A DNA stretch of 64,000 nucleotides from Glandiceps talaboti (GCF_964340395.1 NC_135565.1:22288209-22352208); one strand, 5' to 3'. Shown: positions 52,148-63,211, numbered from the stretch's first letter. Made by a program: numbers and translations. The notes: generated by a model not told the origin, from the letters alone.

Positions 52148-53410
52148 ATGGTTGACATAATTGCATGGATAAACGTTCTCGTGGGCATTATTGATATAGC
52201 CATGGACCCAGTCTCACTGTCTTTTAAAGTGACTTGCCTGGTATTTAGCTTCATCGATGCCATTATCGGGTTTCTTCTGTTTAGTAATATTTTGAAAGGC
52301 TGCTGGAGAAACACAAAATATCGGCCTCTATTCGAAAACATAACCTCTTTGCTTATTCTCTACATTTTGATATTTTGTAATGTTCTTGGTTTTGGTTTCC
52401 AAACAACTTATCGTACTGGCAACAACGGAGTAGCAATCACAACAGTAATTTTGTTTTCGTTTGATTGCCTGTTTTATTTAATTGACCTCATAATCTTTAT
52501 TTACATGATGAATTCTCTTCGTGATGAAATATTCGGTGGCTTTGACTTTAGGGGCACAACAAATCATCTTTTTGGTATCATTTGTTTGTCTATCCCGATT
52601 TTTTGGAATTTTGTTTGTGCTATCGTCGGCAACGTAGCTCTATTCATTTGCATGTTAGTTGTTTTGTGTCTTCAAGTTGATCAAGAAAATCAGGTTAAAT
52701 TCATCCCCTTTAATTCAACATTTACGGAAAAAATTGGCGATCCAAACTCAACAAACGTAAGTGCTGCAGCTTGGTTTATGATTTTCATGACAATATTTCT
52801 TCCATTCATCAATGTTTGTTTGTTCGGGCTTCTTAACGGCAGTTGGGTGTACGAACTTTTATTTGAAGTTGCTGTACGTGGAAAGGAAGATATTCTATCA
52901 CGTGATGATAACGGTAACGAAGCTAGAAATGAATTAGAGAGAGATATTAATTCAATAAAGGTACGCAAACAACAAATTCACCAACTACCTTACCATAAAA
53001 GGTTATTTTCACCACTTCTTGAATGGTGGTCATGGATTATATTTGGTACTTGGATCGTTCTTGTCATTGGCTACTGTGTATCAATTCAGATACCAAACCG
53101 TCTTACTGTAATACTTATTATGATTGTTATTTTACATCTAACAAACCTTCAAATGTGTGTGTTGGTTTGGTATATATGTGCTATTGTTTTTCTTCTTATT
53201 CTGATTGGCTGGATTAAATTCGTCCGTTTCATCTTGTGCAAAGACGTTGAGGATACCCCGGATGTGGAAGAACATGTAGAAGGACAGACCACTGAGACGC
53301 AATCAGTAACGTCCAAAACACTAAGCCATGCTGCTGGTGCAAGCACCTTTAATAAGCTTACTGAAAAAGTTCGGAGTTCACCGTCTTTAAGCGTTTTTAG
53401 GATTATTTAA
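52148..53410 (+). CDS. Multi-pass membrane protein, family unknown
   Basis: 420 residues from the first ATG in the frame (MVDIIAWINV). The frame is open back to 52064. Nine or ten hydrophobic segments can be seen, for example WINVLVGIIDIAM, VTCLVFSFIDAIIGFLLF, SLLILYILIFCNVLGFGF, VILFSFDCLFYLIDLIIFIY, IICLSIPIFWNFVCAIVGN, WFMIFMTIFLPFINVCLFGL, WSWIIFGTWIVLVIGYCV and YICAIVFLLILIGWIKFV. A hydrophilic loop with KEDILSRDDNGNEARNELER lies about residue 255-290. The C-terminal ~55 residues are acidic and Ser/Thr-rich. I do not recognise the family. It lacks introns, which may mean retroposition. No obvious decay is seen inside the frame. Confidence 0.7.
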   Translation: MVDIIAWINVLVGIIDIAMDPVSLSFKVTCLVFSFIDAIIGFLLFSNILKGCWRNTKYRPLFENITSLLILYILIFCNVLGFGFQTTYRTGNNGVAITTVILFSFDCLFYLIDLIIFIYMMNSLRDEIFGGFDFRGTTNHLFGIICLSIPIFWNFVCAIVGNVALFICMLVVLCLQVDQENQVKFIPFNSTFTEKIGDPNSTNVSAAAWFMIFMTIFLPFINVCLFGLLNGSWVYELLFEVAVRGKEDILSRDDNGNEARNELERDINSIKVRKQQIHQLPYHKRLFSPLLEWWSWIIFGTWIVLVIGYCVSIQIPNRLTVILIMIVILHLTNLQMCVLVWYICAIVFLLILIGWIKFVRFILCKDVEDTPDVEEHVEGQTTETQSVTSKTLSHAAGASTFNKLTEKVRSSPSLSVFRII

Positions 53411-53560
53411 ATGAGTATTTCTGTCAGCTTTATCCCGTATTTTGCATTTTCAGTGTGTGCTTTACGTGTCCTGTTACTAGTACTGTTGTGTCTTTAGAGG
53501 GCCCAGGTGAAGACTATCTTTTTGCTAAACATGTTATCTGTATGATTTTAAACCTCTTTA

Positions 53561-53566
53561 AATAAA
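53561..53566 (+). promoter_or_regulatory. Poly(A) signal of membrane-protein gene
   Basis: AATAAA about 150 nt after the stop. Confidence 0.55.
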
Positions 53567-53659
53567 GTTTTAGCAGCTAGATTTGTTGTATGTGTTATAA
53601 TGATATGGGTTGCAACATTAAAACACATATAGATCTGACATGTGTGTACAATTTGTTTA

Positions 53660-53666
53660 TTGTTGT

Positions 53667-53704
<38 letters not shown>

Positions 53705-53725
53705 TTGTTGTAGTAGTAGTAGTTG

Positions 53726-53768
<43 letters not shown>

Positions 53769-53794
53769 CATCATCATCATCATCATCGTCGTCG

Positions 53795-53843
<49 letters not shown>
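53660..53843. repeat. Compound trinucleotide repeat
   Basis: Successive blocks of GAT, GTT/GTA, ATT, ATC, GTC and GTT, each differing by one base from the previous. The poly-Asp, poly-Asn, poly-Ile and poly-Val frames are artefacts. Confidence 0.95.
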
Positions 53844-53844
<1 letters not shown>

Positions 53845-53849
53845 CAGGG

Positions 53850-54418
53850 GAAATGCGATGTCAGGTCTCCAGAATTTGAATGTCTTTTTATGATTTAACA
53901 TTCACCGAATGTATAATGTGAAATTTTCGACAACAAAATCCTGCGATAAGATAAGAGGGAAGTACGTTCAAAAAGTCTGCTACTACGTCATTTTTACGCA
54001 TAATGATTTTATTGGTTGTACAAGTCACAAACACCTGCCAACATCATGACATGTATTAACTCTGTTATTGTACGTATTTTAAGACCCCCTAGCAAATCAG
54101 TGAAGTACGTTGTACTAACGATTGTTATTAGTTCAACTCGAGCACGTTCTATTCCAACACAATTAGAAAGGTAATCTCTTTTACCGTGTTTGTAGGTTTG
54201 CTAGTTTGTATTATTTGGCTCAGTCTTAAAGTATAGGTCGTGACGGGACGCCCTCAGGCAACGAAAGGCTATGAGAAATTCATAGGCACACACACCTTCA
54301 AATGTCTGGGTCATCGTACGCCAACCCCTCAGGGGCACGGCAAATGCGATTTTGGAATTGATTAGAAGCCTCCCAATGCTATGCCCTCGAGCTGCCACCT
54401 CCTATCACGACGTATCTC
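53850..54418. other. Intergenic, no feature seen
   Basis: No coding or repeat signal stands out. Confidence 0.35.
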
Positions 54419-54834
54419 GGGGCGAGATCAATAGTTCAATCCCGGACAAGTCTGTGGTTTAATGTAGGATAACAACTCAACTCTTATAGTAAGTAATTTT
54501 GGGTTGGGTACAAAATCAGTTTTACTTTTACTGGAATAATTTTTTTTAAAAGACAAGTCAGGAATTGGAAGAATTTTTGCTGTAGGAATTGCATGGCACT
54601 AAAATACACATGAAAATTTCAAAGTAAGGGCTATTTCCCACTACATACTAGCTTTTTATTTATAGCACTGTTGTATACTACGTTAACGTTATACTACATG
54701 CAGATGTGAACTTGGATTTCAATTTTGGCCAATAAGTTAGGAGGGATGGGGGTCTCAACTTCTCAAGCCTAACTAAAGGAATTTATGTGGGTTTTTTTTT
54801 TATCATGCATTGAACTATTGATCGCACCTCCTTG
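54419..54834. mobile_element. MITE family C, copy 1
   Basis: Ends in inverted repeats GAGATCAATAGTTCAAT (left) and ATTGAACTATTGATCGC (right). The interior has GGCACTAAAATACACATG and CACTACATACTAGC. No ORF. The second copy (57314-58165) is twice as long because of an internal minisatellite. Confidence 0.75.
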
Positions 54835-54847
54835 CATACAAGGAATG

Positions 54848-55059
54848 CAATCTGATTAAAATCCGATGTAGATGTCGGCTAATCGTGCATTGCTATCTTA
54901 CCATCGTTATTTAGCTTGAATTGACCTTCGTAGTACATGTTTACGTTTTTAGCCTGATCGCCTCCTCTTCGTACTACGAAGGTCAATTCAAGCTAAATAA
55001 CGATGGTAAGATAGCAATGCACGATTAGCCGACATCTACATCGGATTTTAATCAGATTG
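54848..55059. mobile_element. Long-TIR foldback family B, copy 2, with 10-bp TSD
   Basis: Arms of ~90 bp pair perfectly or nearly so (CAATCTGATTAAAATCCGAT at the left, ATCGGATTTTAATCAGATTG at the right). ACAAGGAATG directly flanks both ends. Long TIRs and a 9-10 bp target duplication point to a Mutator-like (MULE) origin. Confidence 0.85.
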
Positions 55060-55274
55060 ACAAGGAATGGCAAAGAAGCACGCCCGCTTTTGATATGGCA
55101 TATTTCACTAGGTTCTAATTCATTTGGGTGCCACTGAATTAAAAGATTCTTCAAGCGACGTTTTGGTCTTACCTAGAATACTCTTTTCAAGAATCTGAAA
55201 TAAAATTACAGTGGAGTGCAACATTCTAAATTATAACTTTATTTTGGATTCCCGGGAAAGGTCTTCTGTGTAAG

Positions 55275-55430
55275 ACCGAATCGTCGGAAGTTAGAAGTTG
55301 GAAGTCGGCAGTTGGAAGTTGAAGTTGAAGTTGAAGTTAGAAGTTGGAAGTCGGAAGTTGGAAGTTGGAAGTGGGAAGTGGGAAGTGGGAAGTTGAAGTT
55401 GAAGTTGAAGTTGGGAGTTGGAAGTCGATA
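55275..55430. repeat. (GAAGTT/GGAAGT)n simple repeat
   Basis: Mixed GAAGTT, GGAAGT and GGAAGTCG units. Confidence 0.9.
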
Positions 55431-55819
55431 TCGGCTTTCGTAAATACCCTAGCCTGTTTACACACTGGACGATAGAAAGGTTAAGTAACATCGCCCTCAA
55501 CGTCACTAACAGCTTATTCCTTCGGAAAAAAATGATGCCACGAACGTACATAGAATTCATACAAAAGTGTGCGGCTTTTACACATTATCGAAACTATGGT
55601 GATGAAGTAAACCAACGTCAATTTTATTATTTGGCGATTGAAAACTCAATAAAATGGTTTATGACGCGATAACACAGTGACGGATAAATTAATGTTTAAT
55701 TTATCAAAAAATGGCATATTATTATTAAAATACCAAACATGATACAGTTGAGTATTGAAACGTTGAAATATTTGCAATAATTCAATATTCATTACATGTC
55801 ACTTGTAGCTATTTTTACC

Positions 55820-56862
55820 AGATGGTCTTCGAAGACCCTTTAGTATTGTATTGTTACGCTCTGCTAGTCAATCAAAGGCCCCTTAGTGCTGTATTGTTAC
55901 GCTCTGCCAGTCGATCAAAGGCCCCTTAGTGTTGTGTTGTTATGCTTTGTCAGTCGATCAAAGGCCCCTTAGTGTTGTATTGTTACGCTCTGTCAGTCGA
56001 TCAAAGGCCCCTTAGTGTTGTGTTGTTACGCTCTGTCAGTCGATCAAAGGCCCCTTAGTGTTGTGTTGTTACGCTCTGCCAGTCGATCAAAGGCCCCTTA
56101 GTGTTGTGTTGTTACGCTCTGTCAGTCGATCAAAGGCCCCCTAGTGTTGTGTTGTTACGCTCTGTCAGTCGATCAAAGGCCTCTTAGTGTTGTGTTGTTA
56201 CGCTCTGTCAGTCGATCAAAGGCCCCTTAGTGTTGTGTTGTTGCGCTCTGTCAGTCGATCAAAGGCCCCTTAGTGTTGTGTTGTTACGCTCTGTCAGTCG
56301 ATCAAAGGCCCCTTAGTGTTGTGTTGTTGCGCTGTCAGTCGATCAAAGGCCCCTTAGTGTTGTGTTGTTACGCTCTGTCAGTCGATCAAAGGCCCCTTAG
56401 TGTTGTGTTGTTACGCTCTGTCAGTCGATCAAAGGCCCCTTAGTGTTGTGTTGTTACGCTCTGCTAGTCAATCAAAGGCCCCTTAGTGCTGTATTGTTAC
56501 GCTCTGCCAGTCGATCAAAGGCCCCTTAGTGTTGTGTTGTTACGCTTTGTCAGTCGATCAAAGGCCCCTTAGTGTTGTATTGTTGCGCTCTGTCAGTCGA
56601 TCAAAGGCCCCTTAGTGTTGTGTTGTTACGCTCTGTCAGTCGATCAAAGGCCCCTTAGTGTTGTGTTGTTGCGCTGTCAGTCGATCAAAGGCCCCTTAGT
56701 GTTGTGTTGTTACGCTCTGTCAGTCGATCAAAGGCCCCTTAGTGTTGTGTTGTTACGCTCTGTCAGTCGATCAAAGGCCCCTTAGTGTTGTGTTGTTACG
56801 CTCTGTCAGTCGATCAAAGGCCCCTTAGTGTTGTGTTGTTGCGCTCTGTAAGTTGGCGATCA
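55820..56862. repeat. 43-bp minisatellite with 600-bp higher-order period
   Basis: Unit: CAGTCGATCAAAGGCCCCTT then AGTGTTGTGTTGTTACGCTCTGT, about 24 copies. The variant block CTGCTAGTCAATCAAAGG...GTGCTGTATTG ...CTGCCAGTCG at 55861 recurs in the same order at 56461, so 14 units form a higher-order repeat of 600 bp. Confidence 0.95.
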
Positions 56863-57313
56863 TAATAACTTGAATGATTTACGTATACCGCCTAAAATAT
56901 CCGTAGAGGAAGGGGATCTTTAATTTGTGAGATTGGGGTTTACTATAGTTAGGAATTAACTGTAGCTTGTACACAGCAGGACACTCACTCGTAAGCTCTC
57001 AGAAAAATACCATAAATTTTGTTGTTAATTCATGGAATGAATTCTTTATTTTCTGTTTTCTCTAATAACACAGTTACAGATGATTCTATTCAAAATGATT
57101 TTAAAATGAAAAGATGATTTTTCACTTAGAAATCACTCCTCTGGAAAAACAAGAAAGAAATTTCAACCAGAATATTCGAAATAGCATCTAAGATAATTTC
57201 ATATATATGAATTATTTAACAGTAGAATAAATGTTGATCACATAATTAAAAGTGGAAAAAGAATACAACATTCAAAAACTGATTATCAATTAAATAGGCT
57301 TGTTTGCAGGTAT
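56863..57313. other. Intergenic, no feature seen
   Basis: AT-rich, no coding signal. Confidence 0.35.
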
Positions 57314-58165
57314 TAGGGGTGAGATCAATAGTTCAATCTAGGATACAAAACTAAATTTAGTTTTGGGTAGGGTAGAGGGAGGTTCAATCATTTTAGTTCT
57401 CATCCTACAAAAAACTACTTGAATCTGTTTTGTACCCCTAAATTCAAATAATTCTTTTAAAAAATGTCGTCAAATTGGGACATGAAAGAATTTTCGCTAT
57501 TGTAAATTCATGGCACTAAAATACATCACATGTGAAGTGTCAATGAAAGAGCTATTTTTTCTCACTACATATTGGCTCTGTATTTATAGCACTACATACT
57601 ACTACACAATGGCTTTACATTTATAGCAGTATATACTACTACATACTGGCTTTGTATTCATAGCACTACATACTACTACATACTGGCTTTGTATTCATAG
57701 CACTACATACTACTACATACTGGCTCTGCATTCATAGCACTACATACTACTACATATACTGGCTTTGTATTCACACCACTGCATACTACTACATACTGGC
57801 TTTGCATTCATAGCACTACATACTACTACATACTGGCTTTGTATTTATAGCACTACATACAACTACATACTGGCTTTGTATTCATAGCACTATATACTAC
57901 TACATACTGGCTTTGTATTTATAGCACTACATACAACTACATACTGGCTTTGTATTCATAGCACTACGTACTACTACATACTGGCTTTGTATTTATAGCA
58001 CTACATACAACTACATGCTGATTTGGAATTGATGGTGCTGTCTGAAACAATTATCAATTTTGGATAGTTGAGTTAGAACAAGGTGGCTGTGGGGGTCTTG
58101 GGCGCCGGCCTATAAAATAGTTTAATGTTTTATCCTATTTCACTGAACTATTGATCTCAACCCTT
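57314..58165. mobile_element. MITE family C, copy 2, expanded by internal minisatellite
   Basis: Termini AGGGGTGAGATCAATAG and CTATTGATCTCAACCCTT are inverted. The left 240 bp and right 140 bp align with copy 1; between them lie about 12 units of a 37-38-bp repeat. Confidence 0.75.
57580..58020. repeat. 37-38-bp minisatellite inside MITE C, about 12 units
   Basis: Unit: TACTGGCTTTGTATTCATAG then CACTACATACTACTACA. The single-copy form of the same sequence (CACTACATACTAGCTTTT...TATAGCACTG) is present in the unexpanded copy at about 54639-54670. Confidence 0.92.
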
Positions 58166-58205
58166 AGTCTAGATCTGTGACAATTGTCGGGTAGTAGATC
58201 TAAGT

Positions 58206-58556
58206 CTTAAAGTGGACATATGGATGGGGACTGGATATTTATTTTGTGTTTTTAATTTATAAAACAATTTTATCATGGCTTTCTACTCGAAAAATCAACG
58301 CAAAACCACTCGGACAAGGTCTGTGTTTGTAACTCATTACATTGCAAAAAGCTACAAAATGTGTAAAAAGTTTGTTATTTTACGTACAATAATAACAGAT
58401 TTTACACGTAATCTTTTGCAATGTACTGGGTTACAAGCACAGACTTTGTCCGTGCGGTTTCGCGTTGGTTTTTCAAGTTGAAAGTTATGATAAAATTGTT
58501 TTGTAAATTAAAAATCCCGACTAAATATCCAACCCACATTCATATGTCCACTTTAA
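58206..58556. mobile_element. Hairpin MITE family A, copy 3
   Basis: CTTAAAGTGGACATATGGAT at the left, CATATGTCCACTTTAA at the right. It directly follows MITE C copy 2 (gap of about 40 bp). Confidence 0.85.
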
Positions 58557-58970
58557 TTCCCACCAACTTAGGGTGCATTAACAATTCCCATCAACTTAGG
58601 GTGAGTAGACACATTAACAATGTGTAAAATACCACTGTGTTCGTTCATGAAAATAACATTTTAATTATGTATAATTAAGGCAAAATTAACATAAAACATT
58701 ATTTTTTGTTACTTTTTGCTTAAAATAGACCTAAATCCCGAATTATGATATTTTATATGGTAACATTATCAAGCACTCCTGTCGATGTCGGCGTTTGTCC
58801 TGTATGTAAGTGTTGTGATAAATTGGATCGTTAACGGTTATTGTTGTATCTTGGACTCGAAAATATACTAAAAAGGGGATTATATGGAAAATAGAACTAT
58901 TATTACATATCACGTGTTCGACATATTTTTTTTGATTGTCCCGTTGTCCTTCAAATTCTGATGAAATCGA

Positions 58971-59144
58971 TTATTGAAAGTTTAAATCTAATCCATGCTC
59001 TTTCAGTTTTGACGTTATTTGCTCATCGAATTCTTCATTCTGGGCCACAGTGAAATGGCGTTTCCAATTTCCTACTTCACCTTTACGGTAGTAGCTGCCA
59101 TCACCTGTCCATACTGATTTATCAGCCATGCCAGCCATGAACTC
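58971..59144 (-). CDS. Sulfotransferase last exon
   Basis: Minus-strand frame [20 protein letters not shown] and on through [18 protein letters not shown] to stop TAA at 58971-58973. With a standard AG acceptor (TTTTACGAG|TTC) the exon would begin at 59141. Confidence 0.8.
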   Translation of the reverse strand, partial: EFMAGMADKSVWTGDGSYYRKGEVGNWKRHFTVAQNEEFDEQITSKLKEHGLDLNFQ

Positions 59145-60024
59145 GTAAAATTACTAAAACTAAAATACACACATCCTCGTTTGTTAGTACCAGCAGAAAT
59201 TTTAGTCAGAAATAGTCAAAATATATAGGGGTCATTTAAATCTAAAGATAGTTTTTATTGGTTGCCTTTCATGATATTTTCTCGTATCCCTCCTTCTTCA
59301 TTCGATCAAACGTGCATCGCTCAATTACATCAATCAACTGTTTTTCTGTTTGACGTCTGCCAAGGAACTCTGACATTTTCATCAATACAGACTTAAGATC
59401 TTTCTTCATGTCTTCGAAGTCGACGTGTAAGACGTTATCATCTAAACCATACCGTTTCCATGACGACACGTGCTCTAACCAAGGACCAAATGCGATTCTG
59501 CCTTCAGTGAATTCACGTACCCAATCAGCCCATGGCAACGACATATTGACAATACCGATGCATTTGACACAGTGATAGTACGACACACAGACATCTTTAG
59601 GATTTCTGGTGATATAAATGATTTTGCATCTTATTTTTCCCGTTCTCCATCTCGAATGGAAAAGCTTTGGTGTCACATGCGTGAATATTATTCTTGGGGA
59701 TTTCATTTCCTGCAACGATCGCGTCATGGTTCTTTGTTGTTCTGCGTAGACACCATCCGATTCCACAGGTTTCTCGTACAACAAGCACGGTCTAGGTGTC
59801 TTACCAGTGCTGGGCAGACTCCTGCTTGCATCGGGCAATAGAAGGGAGAGAGCGTTGACCAGCCAGTTTGTCCCTGACTTTGGGAACGCAACTACGACAA
59901 TGTCATCATCACGTATATCCCAGTCGTCAATGCGATGTTCTTTGAGGGCTTCTTCGTCGTGTATGTCTTTCAGAAAGTAACATCCTTCGTAAAACAACCC
60001 CGACCATTTTCTCTGGGAGGACAT
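58971..60024 (-). CDS. Cytosolic sulfotransferase (SULT family), two exons
   Basis: Exon 1 is 60024 to about 59278 and exon 2 about 59144 to 58971, which gives 306 residues, the usual SULT length. PAPS-binding loop PKSGTNW (48-54), catalytic His116 in IIFTH, 3'-phosphate motif [15 protein letters not shown] (137-151), and the C-terminal [13 protein letters not shown] in exon 2 are all present. It transfers sulfate from PAPS to a small acceptor in the cytosol; the substrate is unknown. The join is odd. Exon 1 reads GYEKIS then TGA at 59271-59269, with no GT donor before it. Either an AT-AC intron (AAA|ATATCA ... TTTTAC|GAG) joins GYEK to [10 protein letters not shown] in frame, or a GC donor lies just after the TGA, so that the gene would carry a nonsense codon. 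Confidence 0.82.
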
Positions 60025-60775
60025 GTTGCTTTACCTTAGACCCTTTGCTCCTGACAATATCATCAAAAACAACTGAATCACCTCTGAACGTATGCTATAA
60101 ATGGACTTACCTGTCAATGTGCTGAATATTAATAGTTGTCTATTGCAATGAATATTAATGACGTAGGTGTTGTAGACACTATCAACCAATCACAAATGGA
60201 AACATTCAGCCTTCAGTAATTACATGGGGGAGCCGGGGTGGGATGGGTTGGGTGGGGATGGGGGATGGGGGTCAGGTTCGGGCTGTTGCGTAAAATTCTG
60301 TCGTGCTAGAAATTCTCTAAAACATGACCCTCCCGCTATTAAAGTAGTTGTAAATGTGGGTTAAAATGATGGCAGAAATGTAAAAGGACATGAGTCCAAG
60401 AATCATTGGTCAGGATTTTATCCACCGCTGCCACCGATGTTGAACGTTTTATTAAAGTATTGGTTATTTCCTACTACTACCGCCATGTGGATGTGTGTCA
60501 CGTGAAGGCACGGCATTAATAAATACATGTGTTTGGATTCCATTGGCCGAGCTGAAGGCCACAATTCCTAAAGATTAGAGATTGGCACACTCCCAACATT
60601 GTTGGGACCGAGCTCGAGGTCAACATCGCTATTAGATTATTCCTAGTATCTTACCCAACTGTTCCTGGTTGACACATTTTGAGACCCATTTCTCTCCCCA
60701 CACCACAACTGATAATTCATCACACGACTGTACGTGATCAGCAGCAAATTGGTTGATCTACTAAGGCTGATATCA
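60025..60775. other. Upstream of sulfotransferase
   Basis: G-rich tract GGGTTGGGTGGGGATGGGGG (about 60245-60275). No other gene is seen. Confidence 0.35.
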
Positions 60776-60850
60776 TGGTACCTAACCCTATCCCTAACCC
60801 TATCCCTATCCCTAACCCTATCCCTAACCCTATCCCTAACCCTATCCCGA
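60776..60850. repeat. Telomere-like (CCCTAA/CCCTAT)n repeat
   Basis: Alternating CCCTAA and CCCTAT hexamers, about 12 in all (one strand: GGGATAGGGTTAGGG). This is an interstitial array, degenerate compared with true TTAGGG. Confidence 0.85.
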
Positions 60851-61339
60851 ATGGCAGCAATGGGATGACAATGGGATGCATATGACAAAACCCCCACAAA
60901 ATAATACAATGTTAGACAATACAGTTAGTCAAAGTAAAATGTGTCCCTCCCTTAATTCCATTTTCTAAAATATGGCCCTCCCCGAGAGCCCTTTCTAAAA
61001 AGTTGGCCCAATTCAATTCCCCTGGCTCTCCTCCCACTTTTAAATACCGAAGGATCGACTCCCTTATGATGGTCGATGACAGACAAGGTAGATTGATCGA
61101 CTTTTAATTGAATCTACAGGTTATCGGTTAGAGATAGTCTGTATTAAGATGCGGATTGCATTTTGTTAAATTCTTTTGACATGTTTATTACTAATTGTGT
61201 GCACATACATAACCTACAACATGCAATTCTTATAATAATAGAATACAGTGCACATGCTACAGAACGCACGCTCACGGCTGCTCAGATCGCAGTGAGTATC
61301 GATCACGATCGCACATATATTATGGCCTTGACTTCATTG

Positions 61340-61476
<137 letters not shown>

Positions 61477-61665
61477 ACTGTGTTCTCCATCGAGCAAGTA
61501 TATACATATATTCACTGAGTACATAATTATGTTACATAATATTATATCGAATTCTTTTTCACCCTTAAGCTTCGGGTAGGATTACTCTAAAAGAAATAAA
61601 TTGTTGAAAATTAAATTATTTTAACTGAAATGGTTTGAATGTAGTTTATGTTACAGTATACTCTC

Positions 61666-61800
61666 ATATCTCGTAAAATTACTAAAATTAAAATACACAT
61701 CCTCGTTTGTTAGTACCGGCAGAAATTTTAGTCCGAAATAGTCAAAATATATAGGGGTCATTTAAATCTAAAGATAGCTTTTATTGTTTGCATTTCATGT
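61666..61800. repeat. Duplicate of sulfotransferase intron
   Basis: About 135 bp nearly identical to 59140-59275, the last intron of the sulfotransferase gene, from CTCGTAAAATTACTAAAA to TTTCATGTTATTTCTG. No exon sequence flanks it. Confidence 0.85.
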
Positions 61801-61849
61801 TATTTCTGCATCAACTTTCAATTTGACCACATGTTGCTTGATTTAGAAT

Positions 61850-62204
61850 TTTAAAGTGGCAATATGGATGAGGATTTGCTATTTATTTCTAATTTTTAAT
61901 TTATAAAACAATTTCACGACATCCTACTTGAAAAATCAATGTGAAACAACATTGACCAAGTCTTTGTGTGTAACTCGATAAATTGCAAAAGACTGATAAA
62001 TGTGTAAAATGTTTGTTATTGTACGTAAAATAACAAACATTTCAATATATATTGTTGAACTTTTTGCAATGTAATGAGTTACATATATGATCTTGGTCCA
62101 TGTTGTTTCACATTGATTTTTTTCAAGTAGGAAGCCATGATAAAATTGTTATAATTAAAAATCCAAAATAAATACTCAACCCTCATCCATATGACCACTT
62201 TAAG
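61850..62204. mobile_element. Hairpin MITE family A, copy 4
   Basis: TTAAAGTGGCAATATGGATG at the left, CATCCATATGACCACTTTAA at the right. It lies only 50 bp from the duplicated intron fragment. Confidence 0.85.
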
Positions 62205-62281
62205 GTGGATTCTTGACTCGAGAGTTCAAAATATTGAGTTTCTCTGTCTGTCTCAGTGTTTGTCGAGAGAAAAACAGAGGC

Positions 62282-62512
<231 letters not shown>

Positions 62513-63185
62513 ATATCTCATTGGGGTCGAGGGTGCTCAGTTTTCAAAGTTGTCTATTTACTATAGTCTGGTGTATCTCACTGGTTTTGCATTCACCATA
62601 TCCACAGACATTTGTCTGTACCATATCCTTTATTGGATGGTTGCTAGATATGTATTCGTTACATTCTACTCTGAATCGACGCAACTGCTTTCAATATAGA
62701 CTAGGATTCTCTTAGTTTCACGCGATATCTCCATTACTCAATGTTTGACACATGTCTTTATAGAGTTGTGTACTGTATAGGTAGGCTGTGCTGCCTTCAC
62801 TTGTCACTACCCATGACAGCGCCACACACAGCTATGGTTTATACCTACAATTCTTTTGTTTTTATTGACCTAGATTCAATCTTGTTTACTTCCCACGCAC
62901 TTCCGAATATGGCTAGGCCTACTGATATGGGTGCTCTTCCTGGAAGTCGTTCGTTTGCCCGTTATTATGATTTAAATAAACGTCGGCGGGCTGTCGGAAG
63001 CAAAACAAACAGTAAATACAGTACTTCATGTGCTTATCGGACAGACGAATATTTACTATAGTACGTACGCGTCTTTCCGCAGTGTCCAATTTTAACCCAC
63101 GCCGGAGGCCGTAGTTGGTGGTTTGCAGCTAGCTCAAGCCGTTGAACTTGAAACCACAATGAACTGTAACCGATCAGGGTCCGAG
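62513..63185. other. Intergenic / possible 5' region
   Basis: An open stretch around 62912-63060 (MARPTDMGALPGSRSFARYY) has no recognised domain and is probably chance. CpG is somewhat more frequent than elsewhere. Confidence 0.3.
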
Positions 63186-63211
63186 ATGGCGGGACCAGTA
63201 AGATGTTACAG
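63186..63211 (+). CDS. Possible first exon of a gene leaving the window
   Basis: GAGATGGCGG is a strong start context; MAGPVRCY follows and ends TTACAG|GTAAAT. A candidate next exon with acceptor TTAAATGTTGCAG at about 63935 stays open to the edge in one frame (ISIPLPHDTNPPPNPDMEE) but needs phase 1, while this exon ends in phase 2. The link is unproved. Confidence 0.3.

Noticed and set aside
53548-53901. Poly-Asn / poly-Asp / poly-Val homopolymer proteins
   Set aside because: Compound trinucleotide repeat with no flanking coding evidence.
55418-55672. 84-codon frame ending YYLAIENSIKWFMTR
   Set aside because: Starts inside a GAAGTT repeat, has no recognised domain or splice signals and shows no copy elsewhere. 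Possibly chance.
55820-56862. Possible CRISPR-like array
   Set aside because: Units are contiguous 43-bp near-identical copies without unique spacers, in a eukaryotic genome. It is a minisatellite.
59572-59841. Plus-strand frame inside the sulfotransferase
   Set aside because: Antisense shadow of the minus-strand coding exon.
62741-63061. 106-codon frame with MARPTDMGALPGSRSFARYY
   Set aside because: No domain, no upstream or downstream splice context, and its N-terminal half looks random.
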